Shown: one piece after another, positions 1-11,100 of the stretch | Layout: every line of letters starts with the position of its first letter | How positions within the stretch are numbered: position 1 is the first letter of the stretch | Origin: Clytia hemisphaerica | Lineage: Eukaryota > Cnidaria > Hydrozoa > Leptothecata > Clytiidae | Length of the DNA: 64,000 bases | NCBI GenBank assembly: GCA_902728285.1 | Contig: CACVBU010000554.1 | Coordinates: 1 to 64,000 of the forward strand | Direction of reading: 5' to 3' | Position numbers and translations under genes: made by a program | The notes under the pieces: model-generated | Database searches by the model: none | Told to the model about the DNA's origin: nothing | What the model saw: only the letters and a program-made list of their open reading frames with translations

Positions 1-2
1 GA

Positions 3-674
<672 letters not shown>

Positions 675-1001
675 TATTTGATCTGTTTTTTCTATCAACT
701 TTTATAAAAGTTTTATTGGTGTGTCAATTTTCATATACATAAACAAATAAATAAAATAAAAGTGGAAATGTAGAAATGTTTTGTGCGGATCAATAAAATA
801 AAAATTTGAAATTCAGTGATGAAAAATTTACGTGTGATTATTATACAACTTATACCAAATCTTGATACTAAAAAGTCTTTATAGAAATTACTTTTATTAG
901 AATATTGGGGTTTCGTGGTGTATCGCTTTTCTTTCTCTTTTGTTTTTAGAGTGGCTTTTGTCGAGGGTCAAAATTCTTTCTGCCACAAAAGGTAGTTAAT
1001 C
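675..1001. other. Convergent 3' UTR region
   Basis: This AT-rich spacer lies between two tail-to-tail genes. It holds AATAAA signals for the plus-strand reductase (about 746-760 and 793) and a TTTATT (minus-strand AATAAA) at about 893 that suits the NADAR gene. Confidence 0.5.
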
Positions 1002-1493
1002 TTATTCTTTCTCTTCATCTCGAATTTTAGTCCGAACATTCATTAGGGCTTCACCAAGCCAGTTACTTCCTCTCCAATTTTTAGGATCCAATGCCCGTTT
1101 ATCGTTTTTACCAAGCCCGATTCCCCATCGTTTGTCAAAAGGACTTGCCTCCGCAAGGATGTCATCGCCTGTTGAAAGTATATGAGTTTTCATATGCTCA
1201 TTTTGAGAAAATTTAGCGTAATTTCCCTCTTCTACGACAACTCTGGATTTCTCTTTCCATATTTCATCGTCATAGTTATTCACTTTCCGACCAAATTGTT
1301 TCATTTTCTTTGGGACGGTCTCGCGAAGAATATTCGCGGCCATTACGTTGTCCTTAAAAACAACAGCTTTTTGGTACATCATATACTGCTCACAACAATT
1401 ATACTCTATGCCATCTACAAAAAATTTTGCAGGATGGAACTGGCTAAAAATATTGTCTGTTTTCCAAAATAAGGTCACCTTTCTTTTACTCAT
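1002..1493 (-). CDS. NADAR (YbiA/DUF1768) domain protein, intronless
   Basis: This is a complete single-exon gene of 163 residues, about the length of one NADAR domain. It carries the family landmarks in order: the N-terminal FW and FSQFHP, the CCEQYMMYQKA helix with its conserved Glu, KFSQN, the ILSTGDDILAEASPFDKRWGIG core, and the C-terminal W-GSN-LGEALM-VR. NADAR proteins act on ADP-ribose-linked or riboflavin-pathway N-glycosides, and some members remove ADP-ribose from guanine. The exact substrate here is an inference. The ATG at 1493 is directly upstream of conserved sequence and nothing earlier is needed. The lack of introns contrasts with the neighbouring multi-exon genes and could reflect retroposition or acquisition from bacteria or viruses. 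Confidence 0.85.
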   Translation of the reverse strand: MSKRKVTLFWKTDNIFSQFHPAKFFVDGIEYNCCEQYMMYQKAVVFKDNVMAANILRETVPKKMKQFGRKVNNYDDEIWKEKSRVVVEEGNYAKFSQNEHMKTHILSTGDDILAEASPFDKRWGIGLGKNDKRALDPKNWRGSNWLGEALMNVRTKIRDEEKE

Positions 1494-2909
1494 TTTCTAT
1501 TTTATTTGACTGAGTCTTGACGGTCCTGTGTCTCGTTGGAAAATGTCATACTGAATGTTTTTTCGGCCGCCATTTTATGTTGTTTACATTACGTAATTTT
1601 TTGATGCTGAGTAAGCATAACAAACTGATCAAAATGGCGCAATGTTACGTCGAAATTTTGAAAATTACTAGCTAGGTACCGAGTGCAGCCGAAAGGGAGA
1701 AAAATTGCAGACGTCAAGTTCTTTTAACACCAAAATTTCAATAATGTAAGTCTAAAAATGTTTATATTTTAAATCTTAGCAACTTATTAATTAGTAAAGA
1801 TGTGAATAATATGCTTCTCCCTTTGCCAGGATTTGCAAGAAACTCACTTGTATTCTGTATTAGCAACTCCAGAAGATTTTTCAAGTTTTAATTTTTTTTT
1901 CAAAATCTATCCTATCTTGTAGAGCTTTGAAAAAGAAAGAAAATGAGGGGTCATAGGCCTCCAGAGGATTAGTGGTTGTAAAGATATTCAAATTTTATTG
2001 TCAAAAATTTGACTAAAAATATCAAAAAAAAGGTTAGGAAAATAGCTTAGAAAAATTCGAAAAATGTGTCAAAAAAGAAAAAAAAGAAATTTTCCAGTCA
2101 TGCTTCTTAAATTTTGCATATCTCTTTTTCTAGTGTAGCTAGAGACCTCAAATTTGGAGGGAGAATTCTTTGATGGTGTTAAAATATTATCATATAAAAA
2201 TATTTGTAAAATATTTTAGTATATTTATCAAAATAACGAAAGATATATCTTTTTTTGAAAAAAGAAGACATTGCATTGTTTTATTTTTGTTTTTGAAGAA
2301 AATAGCTTGGAAAAGGTTGAAATGAGTCAAAAAAGGTGGTAGGACCCATTTTCAAGGGGCCTTCTGGAAATGGAGGAACAAAAACTTATGAGTATATAAA
2401 GAATAAGTTTTTCTGAAAGGAGAAACCCCAAATGAAAAGAAAATCCATTTCGGCAAAAATAAAAACTTTTTTTTGGGACATTCCCATGTTAAAGAAGCAA
2501 AAAAGTTAAAAAAACTACATGAAAATGAAAGAACTAGAATTAGCCATTGTAATTTTTGAATTCCTCACCCTTTTTCTGATAAACATACAAAGTTTCAGCC
2601 TCCAAATACATTTTCCTCCGTTTCCAGACACATTTGTTCTTCGATAGTTGCAAATTTTTTTTCTCCCGTCGGCAAACAATTTTCAAAATGTTGCAAAACG
2701 TTCGGCATTTTACCAATTTGCCGTCTAGCCCGTGTCCACAGTGTTATATACCGCTGGAAAGCTAAGATCACGGGCTTTCATTTAGTAAAAACCGGAACGC
2801 TTTAGCATACATAGAAAAGAAGTTCCAAGGGTTCAAAGTTCACGGAAAAATGAAACATTTGGTTTGACGTCAACGAAAGTTGCATGACTTCTGGAGTCGC
2901 TATCTGTAT
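1494..2909. other. Intergenic, no gene seen
   Basis: This is AT-rich sequence with poly-A/T runs and no convincing coding or structured element. The presumed promoter of the minus-strand NADAR gene lies at its left edge. Confidence 0.4.
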
Positions 2910-2911
2910 TA

Positions 2912-3168
2912 CACGTTTTTTTTTTTATAAGAACGTCAAAAATTTTCGAAGCCTTCGGATGTTCTTAGTTTTTTGGATTTGAAGCCTAAAAATGTTCTTA
3001 AAATGTTCTTATTTTCAGCATTTTTTGAGCATTTTGTTGTAATTTCTTAAGAAAATGCATGTTTTTAAGTCTCCAAAGCCTTAGAATGTTCTTAGAATGT
3101 TCTTAAATTTTTGGGCCTCGAAGCCTTATGTTCTTATATAGTTTGTTCTTATAAAAAAAAAAAACGTG
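2912..3168. mobile_element. 257-bp TA-flanked MITE (CACGTTTTTT ends)
   Basis: The ends are inverted: CACGTTTTTTTTTTATAAGA on the left matches GTTCTTATAAAAA...ACGTG on the right. TA lies on both sides (2910-2911 and 3169-3170), the usual Tc1/mariner target duplication. The interior repeats 'AAAATGTTCTTA' several times. It has no coding capacity. Confidence 0.7.
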
Positions 3169-4220
3169 TATACTTAAATTAGAGAGTCCCCCTCTCTACT
3201 ACTGTCTGTGGTGACCAGAATAGAAGGCTATAGATTCTATTTTGCAATCAAATGTCTTTGAACCTAGAAAAATCATACAAAAGCAAACTTCTGAAGAATT
3301 TTTTTTAGTAATAATCTTCCTTGACGACCTACCGTATGTAGCGTCAGGATGAGATTGAATAAACAATAACGCCGTGTTTGTAACACTGTTCAGTGTATTA
3401 ATTTATTGATGTGTAGTAATGTAGTGTTCAAACTGAAAATAAAAATTGAAAAATACTAAGTCTAATGAATGAAAAGAAAATAATCTAACTTAGGTACAAA
3501 AGGATGTAAGTCTATGAGAACAAAAGTAGAAGTAGAAAACAGCAAATGTATAAATGAATGATTGAAGTACTAATATAATGTAAAAGAAAATCTAACTTAA
3601 CTTAACTTAGGTGCCACAAATAGAGACAGAGAAAAGAAACAAAAAACTCACCAGCTGGCCTGAGGTAGAATGCTGTAAGCAGGCAGCAGAACACAGGGTG
3701 TGTCAAGACTAACACCAACTGTGTGAAAATGAAAATTGAATGTGCTTGTATATGTGAGTAACTAAAGAGACTATTGATTGATTTCATTTGATTTGAGTTG
3801 ACATCATGTCAGAGGAGGTCTTCACTCCTTGAAGTCTCTGTTGAAGTGAGGTCTGAGTGATGATGTGGCATTTATAGGCAGATCAAAAAGTCTAATTTAC
3901 AGACCAAAATAAATTATGAGAAAAATTGAAATAAATTATAACAAAAGGAAATGCATATCCAATTGACATAAAATTAATGAATAAAATACTGACCAAATGC
4001 TTATCAAACACAGAAAAATGCAGAATAACCAAAATGGTGGGAAAAGGAAATAAAATGCAGACCAAACAAAAACAACAAAATGGCTGCACACTGAAAAAGG
4101 TGAGAGTGTTTGATTGACCAAAAATGGATTAAAACTAAGGTTTATGCCTTAACACTCCCCCAACAGAATGAAAAATAAGATTTTTTTTTTTTTTTTTTTT
4201 GATATATATATTAGAAAATT

Positions 4221-4502
4221 TTAATTTTTTGAGTTATCCAATTGTTTCATCAAATCTATTTCATCCACACCACGTATCAAAACCAACGAGCGAACTGATC
4301 GATGGGTCTCACGTTTGACTTTCTCGGTTGAATTTTGATACTGCACAATAACATCCCGAATCTTTCCGTCACGTCCTTTATTGATGCTCTTAACGATTCC
4401 AAATTGATAGTTTGCGGATAGGCTCGACTCCTGCTTGGTAAAAAGAACGATGTCTCCTGGCTTGATGTCATTGTCGTTTTTGAACCACTTTGGCTGATCC
4501 AT
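4221..4502 (-). pseudogene. BEL integrase C-terminal fragment
   Basis: This fragment of 93 codons covers the DUF5641-type C-terminal domain of a BEL/Pao polyprotein, with the same GDIVLF motif and ETHR-VR motif as the intact copy at about 14190-14370. The upstream frame resumes beyond the inserted element at about 5104-5165 (FDSWFECWLTSHVPALMD), so the reading frame was once continuous. It is a relic, not a functional gene. Confidence 0.75.
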
Positions 4503-5097
4503 CAGGGGGGGGGCACGCAGTTACTACAAGACAGTATGACACTTACTACCGTGGTGGTACTGTATTCAGAAGTTATGAAAACAGTTACTACACAGTGTAG
4601 TAACCGCTGTTTGGGGGTGGTGCCAAACACTGAAACTAGTACTTTTGGTGTAGTAAGTGCTTATATTTTAATTCTTTTTAAAGATCTTTCAAAATTTTTC
4701 ACAAAAAATGAATTTTTTTGTGAAAAAATTCTTTGTTAAAAAAAATATTTTTGTTATAAATGGATGAAAAAAAATTTGAAATTTTTCTCAGACCCAACTT
4801 TGAAATTGTGCTTTCCCTAATTATCATTAAAATGTTCTCAACAGCTGTTAACCAAGTAAATTAAAAGAAAATCTAGCACAAAAATGGCTTTAGGTTGAAA
4901 AATAATCGCAATTTAGGGTAATTTCGAGCATGTTTTTGATGATATCACTCAAAAACAGGGGTGGTACCTGGAAATCTTTTCTGAAAACAGTTACTACCAA
5001 GGTGTAGTAACTGCAAAGGGTGGTGGTCCTGAAAACAAGTGTTGAAAAAGCACTTACTACACATCATGTCTTGTAGTAACTGCGTGCCCCCCCCCTG
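4503..5097. mobile_element. 595-bp hAT-like nonautonomous element with 7-bp target duplication
   Basis: The ends CAGGGGGGGGGCACGCAG and CTGCGTGCCCCCCCCCTG are inverted and continue as GTTACTACAAGACA / TGTCTTGTAGTAAC. The flanks repeat GATCCAT at 4496-4502 and 5098-5104. Removing one copy of the repeat restores the BEL integrase reading frame, which confirms the boundaries. The CAGGG terminus suggests hAT; a 7-bp rather than 8-bp duplication is slightly atypical. The interior is noncoding, with repeated ACTTACTAC motifs. Confidence 0.8.
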
Positions 5098-5212
5098 GAT
5101 CCATTAATGCCGGTACGTGTGAAGTGAGCCAACATTCAAACCACGAGTCAAAGATCTTTTTGTTGGTCTAATATCGACATCCCTCGTCTAATTCCGACAC
5201 CTTTCTTTACTT

Positions 5213-6149
5213 ACGACCCTGGACACCGCCGTACATTGCGCGGTGGAGTCTGGTGGGCGTCCCATGGGTGTACGGTGGGCGGAGCCTAACCTATTTTTAC
5301 CACCGTACATGTCCCACCGTACACGAAAAATACCGCTGTACATTGTACGGTGTGAAGTCGATCATCAGGTTTCTGAATTCCCACCGTACAAGACATGTCA
5401 GGCCGCCGTCTTGTATACACCTTGGCGGAATAAGGGCGGACTAGGTGCGTGTTTTCTCTGATTCCCTCAATCGCCGAACGATCAATAGCGAGCACCTCAC
5501 TAAAAACCGGGATTTTTCATCTCGTTTCTTAGTGAGTTCCACTTTGACGATTTTCGAAAAATTTAAGCCTTTTCAATTTCAAGTGTTTTGACGCAAACTC
5601 GATTATTTTGCTACTGCAGGAGCTTCGAAAATTAAAAGTGACGTCAAAAAATCGAATGTTTAGAGCCCAAAAACCCGGGGTCAAAACATTCGAAAAAGTC
5701 GCAAAGTGGAATAGACGTTAAAAAACGCGCGTGATGTCTAGTATAGGCTAAACTGAAACTCCTCGAAACAAAAGCCGAGCAAATGGAAAGTATTTCATCA
5801 ACTTCGTTCCCAGCGTAACTATCGGCTTTTCGACGTCTACTGATTAGACGCCAGATATTTTCACCACAGCTTTGTTCGTTTCGATAAAAACATGCTTCTT
5901 CTTTTGCGATATAGAACTAGCGTTTTGTGCTTACACAAACTAAATTATTTTTCGGAAAGATTACAAATTTTTCCTTGACTCTGACTGACCACGACACCTT
6001 TGTGAGCATGCATGCATCCACCGGACAATCGTACGGTGGCAATTCCGTGTACGGTGGGATTCTGTACGGTGGTGTTGTACGGTGTTTTCGATCTAACCTA
6101 AAATACCACCGGACTCCACCGCACAATGTACGGCGGTGTCCAGGGTCGT
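5213..6149. mobile_element. 937-bp nonautonomous DNA transposon, 8-bp target duplication
   Basis: The termini ACGACCCTGGACACCGCCGT and its complement ACGGCGGTGTCCAGGGTCGT are exact inverted copies. The inverted repeat continues for about 45 bp with few mismatches. The direct repeat CTTTACTT flanks both sides (5205-5212 and 6150-6157). Many short CCACCGTACA and TGTACGGTGG blocks sit in opposite orientations near the two ends. No transposase is encoded. The 8-bp duplication is compatible with hAT, P, Merlin or Mutator-like families. Confidence 0.85.
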
Positions 6150-6172
6150 CTTTACTTTAGAGACAGGAATAT

Positions 6173-7190
6173 AGAGACAGAGTACCCTGCCCAGTTGCCA
6201 ACAAAAATTTTTTATTCAAATTTTTGCACTTACTTTTTACTTTTTAGAAAATCCTTTTCGACCAACGGTTAGACAACTTTTAACATGCTCTTCGTGTTTG
6301 TTTTGATTTTTTATTTGATCGCAAGAAAGAGAAAATCAGTGCTTTACTTGCAGGTTAGGTCATATGAATTGATCAGGATGATAAAAAAACTCATAAGCTT
6401 TCCCATATTTAATTTCTTTGCACTCGTTCTTTTGTTTTAAAACAGCTCACTTACATTTCCCTTCGTCATGCTCGCAGACTGGACGTCAAATTTCGAAGCT
6501 GATTGCATCAACTTTTTCAGTGCTGCAAATAACGGCCGGTGACCGGTAATTACCGGTAATTTCGTAGTTTCTACCGGCCATTCTGAAGCTCAATCTTTCA
6601 TTTTGTCCGGCTAAAATTTAAAGACTAGAGGCTTAGATAAATACTTAATAACGTTTCCAATTAAAAGAAGAATAGATTTTGAATTAATACAGGTGTTTAG
6701 CCAATGTAAAGGTCATTTCAGACTTTTCTAATGGGGTTCTGCCAGACCCCCTGCTCAAATTATTTTCGTTGCGCTCAAAAAAATACCGACCAACTGAAAT
6801 TTCCTTATTTGCAGCACTGCTTTTTTATCAATAAGGAAACTGTATCGAGCCGATTTTTACAGAAATGCTTTCTAACATACTCATCATTTTGGACAAGTAT
6901 TTTTTGGAGTGGGAGTTGAAGCGTTTTTTTCTTACAAAGCTTTTTTGTCCGCAGGTAGCCATTTTTTATATTTTTCAAAAAAAAACGGGTTTTTTATGTG
7001 CTTCCGTGAAAAGTTGGATCTTTCAGATTCTACTCGCTCTTTTCTAGAATTTTTTTACACAGTACGGGAAATAAGTCAAGGCAGATAACTACCAAAAGAA
7101 ATTCTCCAGAGGTTTATTTTTGTATGACTTTTCTGGGTTCAAAGACGTTCGGTCGCTAACTGGATCGGTTGCCAATTGGGCAGGGGACTC
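6173..7190. mobile_element. Probable ~1-kb DNA element with inverted ends
   Basis: AGAGTACCCTGCCCAGTTGC at about 6178 is inverted near 7167-7189 as GTTGCCAATTGGGCAGGGGA, about 20 of 24 bases matching. No clear target duplication was found, so the edges are approximate. The interior is noncoding. Confidence 0.5.
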
Positions 7191-7255
7191 TATTTATTAC
7201 AATGTCTAAAAATATATTCGACAAAACAAACGAGTAGAACACGAGAGGTTAAAGT

Positions 7256-8025
7256 TGTTAAGTTAATGTTTGAATCTGTATATAAAAAAAAAATTTAAAA
7301 TCAAAACAAAACAAAAATTTTATAATTTATGCAATTTCAGTAAAATTTATTCAATTTAATTTAATTTATTCATGACATCATAATTTATTTTCACTAGCTA
7401 ATTATTTATACTAATTTATTCATGACAATTTATTTGACCTTTGACCTTGACCTCACTTCTTAGGCTACCATTATGATGAGTCATCATGTTGGAATTGGCA
7501 TGCCAACATGGTAGATAAAAGGTGTGTCTCAAAGTCAGTCTTGCTAATGCCACTAGACAGTAAGCATCATGCAACTTAGTCATTCATAAATTCAACATGG
7601 CTACCATTGTTCCATGTGGCACTCAGTGAGCACGCATTCAGTCTCAGCCTCTGCTCACATTTTGATTTTGGATTTGATTTATTCATGGTTCATTTTGTTT
7701 GTTTATACATTTGACCTTTTCATTTACCTACTGGCATCATTTCACAGCATCCACATTTGGCCAGCTGGTAAGTTTCTTTCACTGACACACCTTAAGTTAG
7801 GACTTCTTTACTTTTGTGACTTAGATATTATTCATCTCAGACATTTTATTTATTTCCTACATAATTATAGATTCACTCATAGACTTAGGCTTATTTTCTT
7901 TCATTGTCAAACTTTATACTTACGCTATTTTCATTTTACATTATTTAGTTTGACGGTTTATCAATATCAATACAAATCGTACAAAACTCGCCTGATTAAT
8001 GCCCGCCAGCACCGGTAACCCCACA
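7256..8025 (+). repeat. 5' LTR of BEL element
   Basis: This 770-bp LTR runs from TGTTAAGTTAATG to ACCCCACA. It contains a CCAGCTGGTAAG stretch. A 134-codon open frame inside it is repeated identically in the 3' LTR and is most likely fortuitous. Confidence 0.95.
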
Positions 8026-8116
8026 GTCAAACAGATCCAATCATCAAGGCGACCAGTCAATCAGACCAATTCGTCATCCATCACTCAGGCAATCAGTCAT
8101 CACTTATCAACATCAA

Positions 8117-11100
8117 ATGTCCTTACGCAGATCGACTAGAAAGACCAAAAGAATATCGGACTACAGTGTATTCAATTCACTCGGAAGGTCATCACTAGAC
8201 GAATCACCGGAAACATCCGAACAACTACTGGACACATCTTACGAATCACCAGACACATCCGACAAATCACCGGACACATCCGACAAATCACCGGACACAT
8301 CAGACAAATCACCGGACACATCCGACAAATCACCGGACACAACCGACAAATCACCGGACACATCTTACAAATCACCAGACACATCTGATCGAAGTCAAGA
8401 GGATACCTTACCAACTGAATCATCCAAGCAAGTTGACATCAAACCAAAGGTACCCCATTCAACTCAATCTGATATCGAGCTATCAAGGCACATCATGTCT
8501 CCCAAAGCTGAAGTGGAGGCAGAAATACTCATCGAAGAGATCACGGACCTCATCATCGAGAATCCAATTTCATCAGACACCATAGCTGAGAATGACGCTA
8601 TTGTCACCCAATTGCTAGACTTACGAATTCCATTACGAAACTTCAAAAAACTCTTTAAAACTGAAAATCTGAATAAAGAACTTATTGAAGGTATAGAAAA
8701 GACCCTTCAAGACATCAGAGAGTACTTCAAATTAGCTCGTGAATTCAAGCAAGCTGCGACAGCTGCTCAAGTAAAGCAAACTACAGATGCTCAAAAACGA
8801 CATACCGAATCAATGGAGTTCACTGTGACTGAGATAATACGCTTGTTAACTGAACTTACCACATACTTTCAACAATCACTAGACGACATAACCGATGCTG
8901 AGCTAATCGAGATAAAGAATGACAAGTCACACAAAACAGACATCATCAACAAAGTCGTCAAAAAGTATGAACTTATTTTACAAACTGAATTTACAAAAAC
9001 TGAAACAAAAACTGTAGTTTCAAATATTGGTGTCAATTACAAACTTATGACATCTTTGAAAAGTACCTTTTATGAATCACTGGATAAACAAATCAAAGAT
9101 CGAGATGTATATAAGCAAAAACTTTTCAACAACTCAAAGCTCAACATCACCCTCCACAAGTTCTCTGGTGCCGACACAGACGATTTCTACACATTCAAAG
9201 ACAAATTCAACAAATTGCACCTACACACGACACCAAAACACCTTCTACCAGAACTCTTAAAGAACAACTTCCTTAAAGGACCAGCACTGAGTATGGTCAA
9301 GAGCATGAACGACATCGACAACATCTGGAAGCAACTGAAGTTCGCCTACGGAGACGTCAAGATGATGCTATCAAAGAAGATCAAACATGTAGCTTCAATG
9401 GAACCATTATCTAAAAGCAAAAATCATGAGTTGGCACATTCACTAAGCCGGCTCATCACCGCCATCAAAGAGATCATCCAACTCGCTGAAATCCATGGTA
9501 TCGAACAACATCTCTACTACAGTGAAGGCTTACACCACATCTATAGTCTTCTCGGTGAACCAACACTTACAAGATGGCTACGCAAAAGTACAGATGAAGA
9601 CTTCACACCAAGACAATCATGGTACCATTTTGTCAAGTATCTCGAGCAAGAACAGAAGCTACAACAAACCAAATTGACTGTCACCCAGACGTACCTCGAC
9701 AAACCCAAACCACCCAGGACTGACAGAGGACCTAACGGCAAAGGCAGATCAGGCTACTACAACAACCCAGACAATAGACTGTGCAATATCTGCGACTCCG
9801 AGCCTGGACAAGACAATCACCTTCCATCAAAAGGTCCAGCCGGAAAGCAAATCATCCAATATCACACATGTCACAAATTTGCTGAGTTGAGTCCTGCCAA
9901 CCGTTATGCTGTTCTCCAAGCAAAAGGATACTGCTATCAATGTCTCTTCCCAGGAGCAAGCATCTCACATGGGCGACACAAAGAAGGCAAATGTCAACGT
10001 GACTTTGCATGTCCGCACGCATCACATCAAGACTACCCACGTAAACATATCCTTGTCTGTCACGATCACAAAGACACGGATGCAAACAAGAAACTCCTCG
10101 AGAAATACAAGTCGAAGTACCTGAAGAATCCAAACCTACCACCATTCACAAAGAACATAAGTCTTTCATTCCATTCGTGCTTCAAAACAACGCCTTCATC
10201 AAATCCATCCACTTCACCAGACTATCAATCAACAAGTGACGATGAAGGCATCTACCTACTTCAAAACGTTGTCATCAACCACAAGGTATTCACAGTTTTC
10301 TTCGACAGTGGTTGCAGTGACTTTATCGTGAAACACAGTGCAATCAAGAAGCTTGGTACGAATGTCACTCAAGAGTCATCAGAGATCACATCAATTGGTG
10401 GAGTTGGCACCTCGACACAAACAACACTTGGAACATACAACGTCCAGATACCCATGATGAATGGCCAACTAGCATCCCTCAGAGGCGTGTGTATGGACCA
10501 GATCACATCAACCTTTCCACGCTATCCATTGACTGAAGTATTCCAACAAATCTGCAAGACGTACTCAAAAGATCCGTCAACTCTTCCAAAGCCATCAGCC
10601 CATGTTGGTGGAGATGTTCATCTGATGCTTGGTATCAAATACAACAGGTATTATCCTAAACTTATATATCAACTACCTTCTGGTCTGGCAATCTATCAAT
10701 CAGTCTTTCGCAACAGTGATGGAGGTTCAGGCATCATTGGTGGTCCACATCAAATTTTCACCGCCATTCACAATCAATTCTATGGCACCTCTAACATGTC
10801 AGGATTCTTCACCCGTCAATACAAAATCTACAAAGATGGAATCAACATCAACCCAGATGCATCTCATCTCTCATTTCCATCCAGAAGTATCAAACGTTTC
10901 GAAACATCTGAATCAACTGGCTCCGAAATTACTTATCGCTGTGTCAGTTGTCGAAATTGTAAAGATTGCAAGAATTCAGAACACCAACGTGAAATCAGCA
11001 TCAAGGAGGAAGTTGAACAGAGCATCATTGACGCTTCACTTGACATCAATCTGGACACCCAAACGATAATAGCTAAATTACCCTTTATCGACAGACCATC

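Larger units (their letters stand above)
3337..5165 (-). mobile_element. Truncated BEL/Pao retrotransposon copy (3' LTR plus integrase tail)
   Basis: Reading on the minus strand, an integrase C-terminal fragment (about 5165 down to 4221) is followed by a polypurine tract (GTTGGGGGAG) and an LTR that starts TGTTAAGG at 4154 and probably ends near 3337. The coding part corresponds to the last ~130 residues of the complete BEL element at 8117-14449: it shares the spacing of FD-WF--WLT-HVP, GDIVLFTKQESSLS and ETHR-VR-LV. The LTRs share the 'CCAGCTGGT' segment but are otherwise diverged, so this is a different, older subfamily. Everything 5' of the integrase tail is missing. The LTR end is approximate. 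A 595-bp element interrupts the coding fragment. Confidence 0.75.

Noticed and set aside
7614..8018. 134-codon open frame repeated at 14823-15227
   Set aside because: It lies wholly inside the two LTRs and lacks any domain; its duplication is explained by LTR identity.
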